Shown here piece after piece: positions 35,076-46,936 of a stretch of DNA of 64,000 nucleotides. Numbering within the stretch: the first letter of the stretch is position 1; every line of letters starts with the position of its first letter. The translations under genes and the position numbers were made by a program. The stretch spans positions 80,319,757-80,383,756 of the forward strand of contig NC_077238.1 of NCBI RefSeq assembly GCF_947179165.1, in the 5' to 3' direction. Below the pieces are notes generated by a model, which saw only the letters and a program-made list of their open reading frames with translations, searched no databases and was not told the origin of the DNA. Source of the DNA: Solanum dulcamara. Lineage: Eukaryota; Streptophyta; Magnoliopsida; Solanales; Solanaceae.

Positions 35076-35172
35076 GGTGTCACGGGTTCAAGTCTTAAAA
35101 ACAGTCTCTGGCAGAAATGCAAAGTAAGACATAGTGAGAGCTTTTTAGTGCACCGGCTACCATTTTTTTTAG
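35076..35172 (+). mobile_element. Internally deleted poly-T-tailed SINE
   Basis: A pol III B-box-like GGTTCAAGTCT at ~35089 is followed by AACAGTCTCTGGCAGAAATG and AAGTAAGAC, then by the 3' end GAGAGCTTTTTAGTGCACCGGCT and a T-run. The middle portion seen in other copies is missing. Confidence 0.6.
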
Positions 35173-35724
35173 ATATGTTTGCTATGACATCTCTATGACT
35201 ATAAGGCATACTACGAGAGTCCTTCACTCCTATAATTTCATCTTTAATTATCATGACTCACGTCGATAACATGTATTGTTTGCTTTGATCCATAACAGTT
35301 ACGAATTTGTATCTCACGTTATCATCGAGTTTAAAAATATACGTACCATGTAAATTTGTGCTCTATTTTATATAGCACTTCACTTTTCTAGCTTCTTGGT
35401 GTAGGATTTGCCTAAGGGTGTCATGTGCCCTTCTTCAGAACCTTATCAGTCTACAAACTTGTCAGTCCTGCTTTTTAACGCATCCTCCCTCTGTCAGGGG
35501 CATCACAGTGTCATTAAGAATCAAATGAGAAATTTAAAATTTAAAATTTAAAATTAAAAATTAAATATTCTTTCAAATATAAAATGTATTTTTTTTAAAA
35601 CCTATTAAAAAAAAAGTGAGAGATACAATGTGAAACAGAGATGGAATATTTTTAGTCTACACAAATCTACCAAAATCCAATATATAAACTAGCATTTTGG
35701 TGTTAATTGGGTCACTCAAAAAAT

Positions 35725-38660
35725 ATGGAATCCCATAGTGTGGAGAAAATTGAGAGTCAAAATCAAATTCCACAAATTATGGAGCCTTGTAAAGGAACCT
35801 CTTTCTTTAGAACATGCTTCAATGGTGTTAATGCATTATCAGGTAAACATATCTCATTATTTTTTATGAATATTTGAGTTAGCATAGTTTAATTTTAAGT
35901 TATAATCAATTTATAACTTACCGAAGACATGACTTTATAGAGGAGGATATGGAGGTTGAGAATTAGAATAGAGGGTTAGTAAGGTATATAGTCGCGCTCT
36001 CTAGTTTCCCTTATCAGTTGTATTAGTATTTTTTTCTCTCCTACTTTCTTATACATCTTATTATTATTTGTTGTTTCCTTTGTTTCGATTATTGTATTAT
36101 TTGTTGGTACTACTGGTATTCCTTATTGTATTTTCTTTTCCTTCTTGTTTTGTTATGCCTTAGTTGAGCCGAAGGTTTATCGAAACAACCTATCTACCCT
36201 CATGAGGTAAGGGTAAGGATATGTGTGTATACACCAATACCCTCACCAGACCCTATTAATGGAATTTTCTTGGGTTTGTTGCGATTGTTGTTGTATAGTT
36301 TTACATCGACAAAGTAAACATTTTTATGTTTTAGTAGTCTTGTTCAACCTGTTATAACAAGTTACTTATTACTATTTCTGTCATCTTACCTATGTGTATC
36401 ACATAGATAAATTTATTTGTAACCACTTTATAAATGATCTGACTGTATAAATATTTAATTACGAGCTCGATACATAAAACTTAAGAATCTTTTTTTTCCC
36501 TTTCTTTCATATAGGTATTGGAATAATATCAATACCCTATGCACTTTCACAAGGAGGATGGTTATGTTTGATGATACTTTTTTTAGTAGCAATTATATGT
36601 TGTTACACAGGGTTACTTTTGCAAAAATGCATGAGTGCCTCACCATCAATCAAGACATTTCCAGATATTGGTGAATTTGCTTTTGGTAACAAAGGGAGAA
36701 TCTTGATTTCAATTTTCTTGTATCTTGAACTATATTTTGTTGCAGTTGAATTCCTCATATTAGAAGGTGACAACTTGCATAAATTATTCCCAAATGCAAA
36801 AATTCATGTTGGTTGTCTTAAAATTGTTGGAAGAGAAGTTTTTATTTTCTTAGTTGCTATTATAATATTGCCAACAACATGGTTAAAAAGTTTAGGTTTA
36901 TTGGCTTATGTTTCTGCTGGTGGAGTTTTGGCCTCTATTGTTTTGGTTTTTTCAGTTTTTTGGGTTGGTACAATTGATGGTGTTGGATTTGAAGAAAAAG
37001 GTGTGATTTGGAGATGGAATGGATTGATAAGTGCAATAAGTATGTATACATTTTGTTATTGTGGTCATGCAGTTTTCCCAACAATATGCAATTCCATGAA
37101 GGATAGGAGCCAATTTCCCAAGGTAATTTTGTTATTTTATATGACGATATTTGATTGAGTATGAAGTTTAAGAAAGATTAAAAAAAATTTAACATACCAA
37201 AAGTACTATTATAATGAGAACTTACATGTTCTTAGTGTAGCAAAAGCGAAAGACTGAAATGATTGGGACAGAGAAAGTACTACTCTTGCGTGCATTTTCA
37301 TTTTATACAGCGGTGTTTGATTCAATATGAAGGTTAAGAAAGAAAAAAGACTTCGCTACATACCAAAATATCATTAAAGCAAAATATATAGAGGTAAAAA
37401 ATGTTCTTATGTGGAGGAGATTCGAAGTATGAAAATCAATACATCGCTTTATTCTTTGATATGAATTATTTCTTTCATTTTGAATTTGTTTGTTTGCTTT
37501 TGACTTGACACGAAATTTAAAAAAGTAAAGAAGACTTTTGAATCTTGTGGTCTTAACTTAACAAAAATTAAAATGTAAAAAAATATTCTTTAATCGTGTA
37601 GTATTAAACATGTTATATGAAAAGTTGAAATTAATGAGAAAAAAAATATATTTTTTAAACAAACTAAAAAGAAAAATTTGAACAAAAAAAAATTGATACG
37701 AGTGAGTAGTATATAAATCTTCCAAGTCTTTTGAAACAAAATTTGCATACTTAAATTTTTTTACAAAAAAAGTATTAAATCAGAAGAGTTAATGGTTTAA
37801 AATATTTCTTTTTACAAAAAATTAATTGAAGAAAATCCGTCAAATAGTAATAGTGCCATATATATGAAACAACTAGAGATTTATGTAAAATAGATAATGC
37901 ATGTTGATGGTGGTAAATTTTCTTCAATGTAAGTCAAAGCAACTTGGAACTAAAGGTGCAAAAGATAATTAGCTACGAACTTTGCGGCTAACAAAACTCT
38001 ATAATAATTTGTCACTAAATAGGATTAGCAACAAATTGTTTGTTGACAATTTATAATAAATGATAAATACATTGCTACATCTCATTCCTACACTAGTTAC
38101 TGATTATAAACATATTTTACTCTTAAATTCTCTTTTTCTTTCTTGTCAAACAGGTTTTATTTGTGTGCTTTATACTAAGCACCATTACCTATGTATCAAT
38201 AGCAACTATGGGGTACTTAATGTATGGACAGAATTTAATGTCACAAATAACATTAAATCTCCCTACTGGGAGAATTAGTTCGAAAATCGCAATATACACT
38301 ACACTCATCAATCCAATAACAAAATACGCTCTTGTGGTCTCTCCAATTGCGATCGCCATTGAAGATAAATTATCTTTACAAAAGAGTAAATTTATCGTGA
38401 GCTACTTCATCAGAACATTTTTGGTCATTAGCACAGTCATTGTGGCTTTAACCGTTCCCTTTTTTGGATATGTTATGACATTTACGGGCGCGCTTTTGGG
38501 AGTTACCGTGTCGATATTGTTACCATGCATCTGCTACCTCAAGATCAAGAAGCCTTCATATCAAGAAGTTATGTTTATTGGGATGGTTTTAGTTTTTGGT
38601 TCTTCTGTTGCCATATCTGGAACTTATACTTCTTTGAAAGACATAATTAGTCATGTCTAA
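35725..38660 (+). CDS. AVT-type amino acid transporter, 3 exons, 410 aa
   Basis: Exons 35725-35842, 36515-37122 and 38154-38660 join in frame with GT-AG borders to 411 codons including stop. The N-terminal ~30 residues are polar. TM1 begins with FRTCFNGVNALSGIGIISIP and YALSQGGW, the Aa_trans (AAAP family) signature. Further hydrophobic segments include LMILFLVAIICCYTGLLL, ILISIFLYLELYFVAVEF, FIFLVAIIILPTTWL and GGVLASIVLVFSVFWVG, then YCGHAVFPTICNSMKD, a conserved family motif, and four more in exon 3. About 10-11 membrane spans and the length fit vacuolar AVT transporters (AVT1 clade best), which move neutral amino acids across the tonoplast. Substrate and membrane are inferred. The start at 35725 is the first ATG that reaches the conserved region by a good splice. 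Confidence 0.88.
36161..36293 (+). mobile_element. TTG-tailed SINE in AVT intron 1
   Basis: Reads TTGAGCCGAAGGTTTATCG, AACAACCTATCTACCCTCAT, GAGGTAAGGGTAAGG, then CCAGACCCTATTAATGGAAT and ends in TTG repeats. Same family as 33051-33174, opposite orientation. Confidence 0.65.
37450..37715. mobile_element. Decayed Stowaway-like MITE in AVT intron 2
   Basis: The middle shares AAGACTTTTGAATCTTGTGGTC and ATCGTGTAGTATTAAACATG with the Stowaway copy at 10696-10916. The ends are degraded and the TSD is not clear. Confidence 0.5.
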
Positions 38661-39186
38661 TTTTGAGCTGAATTAAGATGAGTCAAAATGGACTGAATCA
38701 ATGAATCACTACTCAATCCTGTCCAAAGTTTAGTTGGGCTAAAATGACATCAAGATGGGCTTGATCAAACTTTTCTTCTTTCTTTTATTGAAATATCAAT
38801 AAATACTATAAATCAATTATTCCGAAACCAATCAATTATTGTGTGCACAAATTCAAGTAGGGAATCTATTTGCAGAAAATCTAGTGACTTCACCGTTACA
38901 ATGGATAAAGTTCAGTTACTTTAATGTGATAATTAATAGTTTTGTGAATTTACTATAATAATAGATAACGTTCAACGACCATATATAAATTTTGACCCTT
39001 CTGCTAGTTTTTGACAAAAAAAAAAAGAATGTTGCATTGGCTGGATATTTATAAGAGTTAAGGGTTTTGTGCACGGGCAGTGTAAAGAATTCAAAATAGT
39101 CTAATCTTGTTGACATTAAAATTCTATCCCGTATCAATTGTTATGTGTGTGATGCAAAAGGAACAAAATGTTCATCAGGATAGTTC

Positions 39187-39300
39187 AACAACAATAACAT
39201 ATAAGTGAAATCCCACAATTGGGGTCTAGGAGGATAGAGTGTGCACAAAACCTTGTGGAGGTAGATCTAGAGATTGTTTTCAAAAGACCTTCGGCTCATG
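39187..39300 (-). mobile_element. TTG-tailed SINE copy
   Basis: Plus strand reads AACAACAATAACATATAAGT, CCCACAATTGGGGTCTAGG, AGGATAGAGTGTGCAC, then AGACCTTCGGCTCATG: the inverse of the SINE family. Confidence 0.6.
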
Positions 39301-39753
39301 CAACGTATATCAACGAACATAAAGAAGAAAGAAAGACAACAAATCCTAGAGGAAGCATTACAAAACATTCAGGAAAAAGAAACCATGCATAACAACAACA
39401 AAATAATGTGATAATCTAACCAAAGCATGCTTAACCACGGGGCAATCAAGGAAATGAACAGGCAGCTTAGTGACAACATAGTCTTGTCACAAAATATATA
39501 ATGTTTAAATAGCGACGATTTAAAATTTGTAGTTAGATAAGTTAACTATTGGCTACGAATTATTTTATAGATAAATATACAATAATCTTTGACTACACTT
39601 ATTTATGACGATTATAACTAACAACTGACAAATATTTTTTCAAGCATTCTCTATCTCCACTATTAAAAATAAGCTTAATTTTGAAAGTTTATTTGTGGAG
39701 GCCTTAAGAACCCCCACTAAAAGATCATTTTATAACGTTTATTTTAACCCCCA

Positions 39754-40129
39754 TTACATATAATTTTTTTGATTGTCTTGACAGGTCCTTTTGGTCGATT
39801 TCCAGTTGATTGATTGATTGATTGATGGGTTCAGTGGACAGAACACTTTCGTTCGCTTCCTTCTGCTCCTGCTAATGCTAATGCTACCTCCTCCTTGTGA
39901 GTTCCCTATTCCGTATCTCGGCCATCTTATCTGCAAGGGCGGCTTCCTCGGTTTCTGGTTTGCATGTCTTTCATTCTGAATTGCCTTCTTTGACTTGTGC
40001 ATGCTTGCGTTATCTTCATTCCACTTCCAATTTAATGTTCGCCGGCAGTCAAGAATGAGAAATTGTACAAATTCAATTCGACTATTCATGTCTTATATTA
40101 GAATAGACAAACAAAGAAAGACAGAGATA
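39754..40129 (-). pseudogene. Unidentified possible gene remnant beside Copia-C
   Basis: A 111-codon minus frame (40089-39754) exists, but a second minus frame over 39890-39980 is more protein-like, reading ETEEAALADKMAEIRNRELT before stops. A GCATTA triple repeat and a (TTGA)n run near 39810 break it. I do not recognise the family. The other side of the Copia-C insertion (45158-45349) also has an open minus frame rich in charged residues (DLKEQAREEKRSIE). Both may be pieces of one dead gene. Weak evidence. Confidence 0.25.
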
Positions 40130-40134
40130 GGGTG

Positions 40135-40418
40135 TGAAAAATTTTATCTAACTAACTATTATGAATGAAGAAGAAGAGAGGAGGAGAAGATATTTTCATT
40201 ATTGTAAAACTGTGAGCTGAATTACATTGTACAAGCTCTATTTATAGAGTATCATTACTTGACTAATAAGAAATCACATTATTGATCCTCTACTAACTAA
40301 CTAACTGAATCTGTTAGTTTGTTAACCAACTAACTGCGTGCATAGCATACTAGGACTGATTATCCTAACTAACTTCTGTTAGCTGCTAACTAACTGCTGA
40401 TTAGGCATCAGTTCAACA
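40135..40418 (-). repeat. Copia-C 3' LTR
   Basis: 284 bp, TG...CA on the minus strand. Contains CTATAAATAGAGC (TATA) and tandem GTTAGTTAGTTAG tracts. Confidence 0.92.
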
Positions 40419-40425
40419 CACCCCC

Positions 40426-43400
40426 TCAAGCTGGTATGTGAAAGACATTGAACAAACCAAGCTTGGAAATCAATAATCGATGCTGAGCAGTACCTAGACT
40501 CTTTGTCAACACATCTGCAGGTTGACATCCTGTAGGAATAAATTGAGGATGAACTAGACCACTCTTAACTTTCTCTCGAACAAAGTGACAATCAATTTCG
40601 ATGTGCTTGGTTCTCTCATGGAAGATGGGATTAGAAGCTATCTGTATAGCTGCTTGGTTGTCACAATACAAGGCAATAGGAGTAGGCACATGAAAATTCA
40701 GTTCTTCTAGTAGACCACACACCCAAGTCAATTCAGCAACTGCCACTGCCATGCTTCTATATTTAGCTTCTGCTGAACTTCTGCAGACTGTTTGCTGCTT
40801 TTTTGACTTCCAAGATAAAAGAGCACCCCCTAACTTTACAACATAACCAGTAATTGATCTTCTAGTGTTAGGGCATGCAACCCAATCAGAGTCACAATAG
40901 ACAGTTTACTAATGTTCTGTATTGGAGGGAAAAAATAAACTAAGGCCTGGTGAGCCTTTGAGGTATCTTACTACTCTCATAGCAACTTCTAAATGTGATT
41001 GCTTTGGTCTTTGCATGAATTGACTAAGCACTTGCATAGAAAAACATATGTCTGGTCTGGTGATGGTGAGGTAAATTAACTTCCCAATAAGCTTTTGATA
41101 ACTGAGTACATCCTCCAACTCATCATCACCTTTAGTTTCCATATGAACATCATAATCTACAGTGGTAAGCATGTGATTTGCCTCTAAGGGAGTAAGGACT
41201 GGTTTAGCACCACTGAGTCCTACTTTTGAGATCAATTCCAAGCTATACTTCCTCTGATTTAGAAGTATTCCCTTCCCTGACCTTATGACTTCAATGCCAA
41301 GAAAGTATCTCAATTCCCCTAAGTCTTTAACCTTAAAGTGCTGGTGTAGTGTCTGCTTTGCTTCATCAATTAGTGCAGTGGTGCCCTACCTGTAATCAAG
41401 AGGTCATCCACAAACACAAGTATGACAGCTATATCAGTACTTGCCTTCTTTGTGAACAATGAGTGATCATAGGCACTTTATGAATACCCTGCATGTACCA
41501 GTGCCTCTGTAAGCTTGATATTCCACTGCCTAGAGGCTTGTTTAAGCCCATACAAGGACTTTACTAGCTTGTAGACTTTCCTGTCTCCTTTCCTGCAGAA
41601 CCCTTGTGGGAGGTTCATGTATACTTCCTCATATAGATCCCCTTGTAAAAATGCATTACTAACATCCATTTGAGTGATAAACCAATTTTTAGATGCAGCT
41701 AAACTTATGATTGTTCGCACAGAAACCATTTTTGCCATTGGTGAGAAAGTATTATGAAAGTCTAGGCCTTCCTTTTGATTGTATTCCTTTGACACAAACC
41801 TTGCTTTATATCTTTCTATTTCTCCATTGAACTTGTACTTGATCTTATACACCCATTTAGAGCCTATAGCTTGCTTATTTGCTGGGAGATCAACTATGTC
41901 CCATGTGTGATTTTCTTTCAAAGATTGAATCTCATGTTTCATTGCTTCAATCCATTTCTTGTCCTGAGATGCCTCCTTAAATGTTTGGGGTTCTAGAGAA
42001 GCTGATAATGCAATTAAATATGCTTGATAGGTAAAGGATAGAGAGGAATAAGAGATGTAGTCAGATATGGGAAACAAGGAAACTTAACCAGCTATTTTCT
42101 TTGGTACTACATAATCCTTCATCCAAATAAGAGGTTTTGCTGTCCTTCTACTGGTTCTGACTTCTTGTGATTGCTTAGGTTGCATAGGTATAGTAGGTTC
42201 TTCTTCAGTGAATGGAGTGTTGCATGCATCATATCCTGTTGGTATTTCTTCCTCAGCTGTTGCAGATGGTAGGGGATCTATGCTAACCATATCTTCATTA
42301 ATATTGGAAGGCATGGCAATAATTTCATCTGCTGCAATGTGAGTTGGAACCTGCCCATGGTCTAGAATTGCAGGATGATAAAATATATCATCAATGTCTC
42401 CTTTTGCTCCTTTAAAAGGGAAGATGTTTTCTCTAAAACTGACATTTCTACTAACAAGAAAGGTGCCAGCATCCATATCATATAATTTATATCCCTTTTG
42501 TGTTTCCTCATATCCAAGTAACACTTTTTTCTGACTCTAGAATCAATCTTACTTCCCTTAGAAAGCAGCTAGCAAAACAAAGACATCCAATTATTCTAAG
42601 ATGATCAAAGACTGCAGGTTTTCCATGTAGTACTTCAAAAGGAGACTTCATATGTAAAATACTTGTTGGCAGATTATTAATAAGATACACAAATATCTTC
42701 ACACAGTCACCCCAGCATTTATGTGGAACCCCACTCTGAAATTTCAGGGCTCTTGCAACCTCTAAAATGTGTCTATGTTTTCTTTCCACAATACCATTTT
42801 ATTGTGGTGTATATGGAAAACTACTTTGATGAATAATACCAAGGGAAGAAAATAATTTAAAACAACTAGAATTAAAAATTCTTTGCCATTGTTAGATCTC
42901 AGAATTTTAACATTCAAATAAACTGAGTTTTGACTCTACACAAGAAATCTTTCAACACAACAATGACCTCATTAGACACACCCAAGTATATCTACTAAAG
43001 TCATCTATAATTGTGACAAAATATGACTTTCTATCATAAGTTGGAACTTTGAAAGGTCCCCAAACATCCACATAAATTAATTGAAAATAATTAGTAGTGG
43101 AAGTGGTACTGAGTGAAAACTTGAGTCTGCTCTGCTTTGCCATCGTACACACTATGCAAAGTTGATGAGTTGTATTATAAATCTCAGTCTTTAAATTAGG
43201 AATGTTATTAAATACTTCCAAAGAAGGATGCCCCAGCCTGTTATGCCATAAGACAGATTCTGGCTGGTCTTTCATTAGTGCTGTTGTAGCATTTATTGTC
43301 TTATCCTCTTGCAGCCAATATAAACCATCATACTCTCTACCAATGCCCATCACCTTGCCATTGTAAAGTCCTTGAAATATGCAAAAATCTGGGTAGAAAT

Positions 43401-44793
43401 TGACTGAACAACAAAGCTCTTTGGTTATCTTGGAAACTGATAATAGACTGAACTTGAAGTCAGGAATATATAATACATTTCTAAGTGTGTGATTCTTTAG
43501 AATAACTGTGTCCCCTATATGAGTTACACTGCATTTGTTTCCTGTAGGAACCTGAACACCATTACCTTATTGCCTATCAACTTGTTTAAGGTCACTTAGT
43601 ACCTTTCTAAGTGGTGCCATGTGATGAGAAGCTCCAGAATCTATAATCCATTCACACTGCTCTACTTTAGACAGTAAAGAGGATATACCTGCAAAGTTAT
43701 AGTGATATTCACTTGTACGATCCGGTGCCTGTGATTGCAAGTCCTGTCCTTTTCCTTTGAAGTTCATGTAGTGTTGATACTCCTCATCTATAATATAGTG
43801 ACCTCTTGATCTAGTAACTGATTCTCCTCCTTCTACCATAGCATGGTTAGCACGTGGATAGGACTTTCCTGTTGATGATGATCCAGCATCTCTACCTGTA
43901 TGTGTTCATAAGTTCCTCTTGCTTTTAAAATCAGGTGGACAACCTACCAATCTATAACAGTTCTTCTTCAAATGTCCCTTGAATCCAAAGTGATCACAAA
44001 CTGTGCCAGGAATGGTTCCTAGTATACCACCAGTCTGTGGCTTTCTGAATCTAAAGCCATTATCTTTTCCAGCTAGCAAGCTTAGGGAATTTTTATTGAG
44101 ATCAACTACACCAAACTTTCTCTGAATTTCTTTTTGTATAACACCAGAATATGCTTGATTAACACTTAAAACTGGAGTTCTTAATAGAATATCACTTCTC
44201 ACATGACTATAACTCTCATTCAATCCTACAAGAAACTGTAACAATCTCTGATTATTCAAGTGCAACGTGTATAGATCTGATCCTGCACTCTCACTCATAG
44301 GAGGATGAGGTGCCAACAGATCCAATTCATCCCAATAATCCTTCAATTGAGAGTAGTAAACAGTAATTGAATCTGTACCTTGTGTTTGCATAACAATTTC
44401 TCTCTATAGCTGATAGATTCCAGTAAGATTGGACTTGTGAAACCTCTCCTTGAATTCATCCCATACCTTCTTCGCAGTCGAAGCAAGTATTATACTCGAA
44501 ATCAATTCTGGTTCTACTACACTACTGATCCATGATAGAATAAGTGCATTGCATCGATCCCATTGTTTTGCCAATTCTCCTCTATATAAGCTTCGTGGAC
44601 AGCTCCCATCGATTAGGCTTAATTTGTTCTTTCCCAGTAAAGCTAACTCCATTGACCTATTCCATAGTGTACAGTTTTCTGGCCCTGTCAGCTTCAAACC
44701 AATTAGTAGTGCTCCTGGTGTATCTGATGACTGTAGGAATAAAGGATGAGCGTAGTCTATTTGAGAGATCTGTGTAGTTTCTAAATTCACCAC
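40426..44793 (-). pseudogene. Copia-C gag-pol, several stops and frameshifts
   Basis: Gag (UBN2/DUF4219-like) runs 44793-43906 with a TAG at 44404. Its knuckle reads CDHFGFKGHLKKNC, so the second Cys is Phe. Protease has DSGASHHM (in 43839-43567). The pre-integrase finger (LWHNRLGHPS ... CIVCTMAK) and integrase core lie in 43353-42508. RT lies in 42077 to ~41360 (AIGSKWVYKIKYKFNGEIE, FVDDLLITG). RNase H is in 41313-40426 and ends in PADVLTKSLGTAQH. At least six breaks separate the frames. Confidence 0.85.
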
Positions 44794-44864
44794 GGCTTCT
44801 TAGCTCTTGTTAATGGTGATAATCACTTGATGAAGATGCTACAGCGATCTCTGCTCTGATACGA

Positions 44865-45152
44865 TGAAAAAATCTATCTAACTAACTACTATGAATGAAG
44901 AAGAAGAGAGGAGGAGAATATATTTTCATTATTGTAAAACTGTGAGCTGAATTACATTGTACAAGCTCTATTTATAGAGTATCATTACTTGACTAATAAG
45001 AAATCACATTGTTGATCCTCTACTAACTAACTAACTAACTGTATATGTTAGTTTGTTAACCAACTAACTACGTGCATAGCATACTAGGACTGATTATCCT
45101 AACTAACTTCTGTTAGCTGCTAACTAACTGTTGACTAGGCATCAATTCAACA
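44865..45152 (-). repeat. Copia-C 5' LTR
   Basis: 288 bp. Same sequence as the 3' LTR apart from about ten substitutions and one extra CTAA unit. Confidence 0.92.
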
Positions 45153-45157
45153 GGGTG

Positions 45158-46936
45158 CATCGAAGAAGATGACTGGTGATTCTTTAGGTGATTAAGGGGG
45201 TTCCCTTTTTCAGTAGATGAGACTAGGATGAAAGGTATTATCTCAATGCTTCTTTTCTCTTCTCTGGCTTGCTCTTTCAAATCCAATATTGTAGAGTTTG
45301 TGATAACGTTTAAAAATTTCATTAAATTGTGGAGGTTTGTCAATGCCACTGCAATTCGTGACAGTTAATAATCTCCATAATATTGGATCATTATTAAAAT
45401 CCGATGGAGTCTGACGATTTTTCTTTATATGTTTTAATGATTTTTTTTTGGTAAAAATGGATCAAAAGCTTGAAATATGGGGAAACAATTTAGAGGATAA
45501 GAAAGTTAGAACAAGTAAAAATAAGACTGAATGCATACATTGCAAGTTTAATCATGTGAAGAGAAAATTAAGCTGAGACGACATAAGATAGGATTGTGAA
45601 TTCATAATGCAAAACAATTTACAGACCTACGCTCATCGTTTCAAGAGAATAGAATAATAAGTAAAAATTTTACTCATATAATATATAATTGAATGGTTAT
45701 CTTATGTGTTTAAAAGATGCATATCAAAGTGAAAGATAAGTTCTACAAAATAAGTATATGATAGTAAATTGATTAAATGATAATATTAATTTTACTACAA
45801 AATGTCTTTGTTTCATAAATATCTTTAATTAGAAAAAATTGATTCAATTTGATTATTTTATCAATAATTGGTCACAATTGCTATGCTAGTCATCTATGTT
45901 AGAAATAATTTTTGCTATAGCTTAAAGAGCATTGATTAATTTTTAAATTCAATGTGAGTTATTTTCACTCTTAAAGACAATCTTTTAGCTCTTTTTCATG
46001 ATAGTAATGACCCTAAGTTGGAATGGACAAATCCTCGTAAAAAAAATGTTACGAAAATAACCTTCATAAGGAATGATCTTGATTTTTGACCCAACTTATT
46101 TATTATTATTTTTTGAAATACACCCAGTTCAGAAAATTTTAATTTTGCCATAAGACAAATGTTCAGGATATTTGTCAATTGACATACCAAACTTGCTCAA
46201 TTGACATAAAGTTCTCTCCCATCATCAAAAATTAGAACTTAGCTATATTATCCATCAGATATAAGTTCTAAATTGTGCTCATAAGACAGATGTTCAAGTC
46301 ATTTTGAAACAGCAAACCTACCCAATTGAAACTTTGATCCGGTAATTTTAATTTTTGATTTTCAAAAATATTATACTTTAACATATCAAATTAATTCAAT
46401 ATGATTCGATAATTTTAAATTTTATTTTGATATTTTGCGATATGCATAGTTGGTTATATATACTCATATATGATTCAGTAAATTGGTAACCATAGTTGGT
46501 TCAACTTCGGCTTATATATACTCATATAATAAAGAATATGACATTTTCTTTTCAGAAAATGTCTCAATTATATCATATTAACACCTTACATATGTAGAAA
46601 TATATATTACAAAGAAATTTACAAAGTAACTATACCCAGTAAAATTTCACAAGTGGGGTCTGGGAGGGTAGAGTGTACGCAGACCTTATCACTACCTCAT
46701 GAAAATAGAGAGACTGTTTCTGAAAGAACCTCAACTCAAATGTATCAGCCTCAAATAATAGAAAAAAATAATAGATATAAAATAGTGACTAAAACGAAGA
46801 GCAAAATAAATTCTACAAGAAAAGAACAATAGAAGTAGCAAAATAATCGAAGAGCAATATCAACACAACTATGATGGCACAACCAATTCTATGATAAACC
46901 TCAAAATAGTCACAAGTCAAGACAACATCCTACCCC
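45158..46936. other. Intergenic between Copia-C and the satellite array
   Basis: AT-rich, no supported gene. 45158-45349 may be the second half of the relic split by Copia-C. A weak repeat of CATAAGACARATGTTCARG occurs at ~46150 and ~46285. One SINE copy is listed separately. Confidence 0.45.
46628..46740 (-). mobile_element. TTG-tailed SINE copy, tail lost
   Basis: Plus strand shows TATACCCAGTAAAATTTCAC, AAGTGGGGTCTGGGAGGGTA, GAGTGTACGCAGACCTTATC and GAGAGACTGTTTCTGA, the inverse of the family consensus. Confidence 0.68.

Larger units (their letters stand above)
32642..35724. other. Intergenic region, SINE pieces only
   Basis: About 3 kb upstream of the AVT gene without a supported gene. 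It holds three SINE pieces, listed separately. Around 33630-33755 short motifs (ATATGTCTTATA, ATACAAATCAATT) recur as a weak repeat. The last few hundred bases should hold the AVT promoter, not resolved. Confidence 0.5.
38661..40129. other. Intergenic region 3' of the AVT gene
   Basis: 3' UTR of AVT at the start, then AT-rich sequence, one SINE, and at 39754-40129 a more GC-balanced stretch that may be part of a gene relic split by Copia-C (listed separately). Confidence 0.45.
40135..45152 (-). mobile_element. Copia-C: Ty1/copia element, minus strand, 5.0 kb
   Basis: LTRs at 40135-40418 and 44865-45152 are nearly identical; they differ by about ten substitutions plus one 4-bp step in a CTAA repeat. 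A perfect GGGTG duplication flanks it (40130-40134, 45153-45157). On the minus strand the primer-binding site TATCAGAGCAGAG follows the 5' LTR (~44849-44864), and a polypurine tract CTTGAGGGGGTG precedes the 3' LTR (40419-40430). Gag-pol is readable but broken at several places. Confidence 0.93.

Noticed and set aside
36568..37158. AVT exon 2 as a stand-alone gene starting at 36568
   Set aside because: The conserved transporter sequence begins upstream and joins exon 1 by a good splice, and the frame's end lies past a GT donor.
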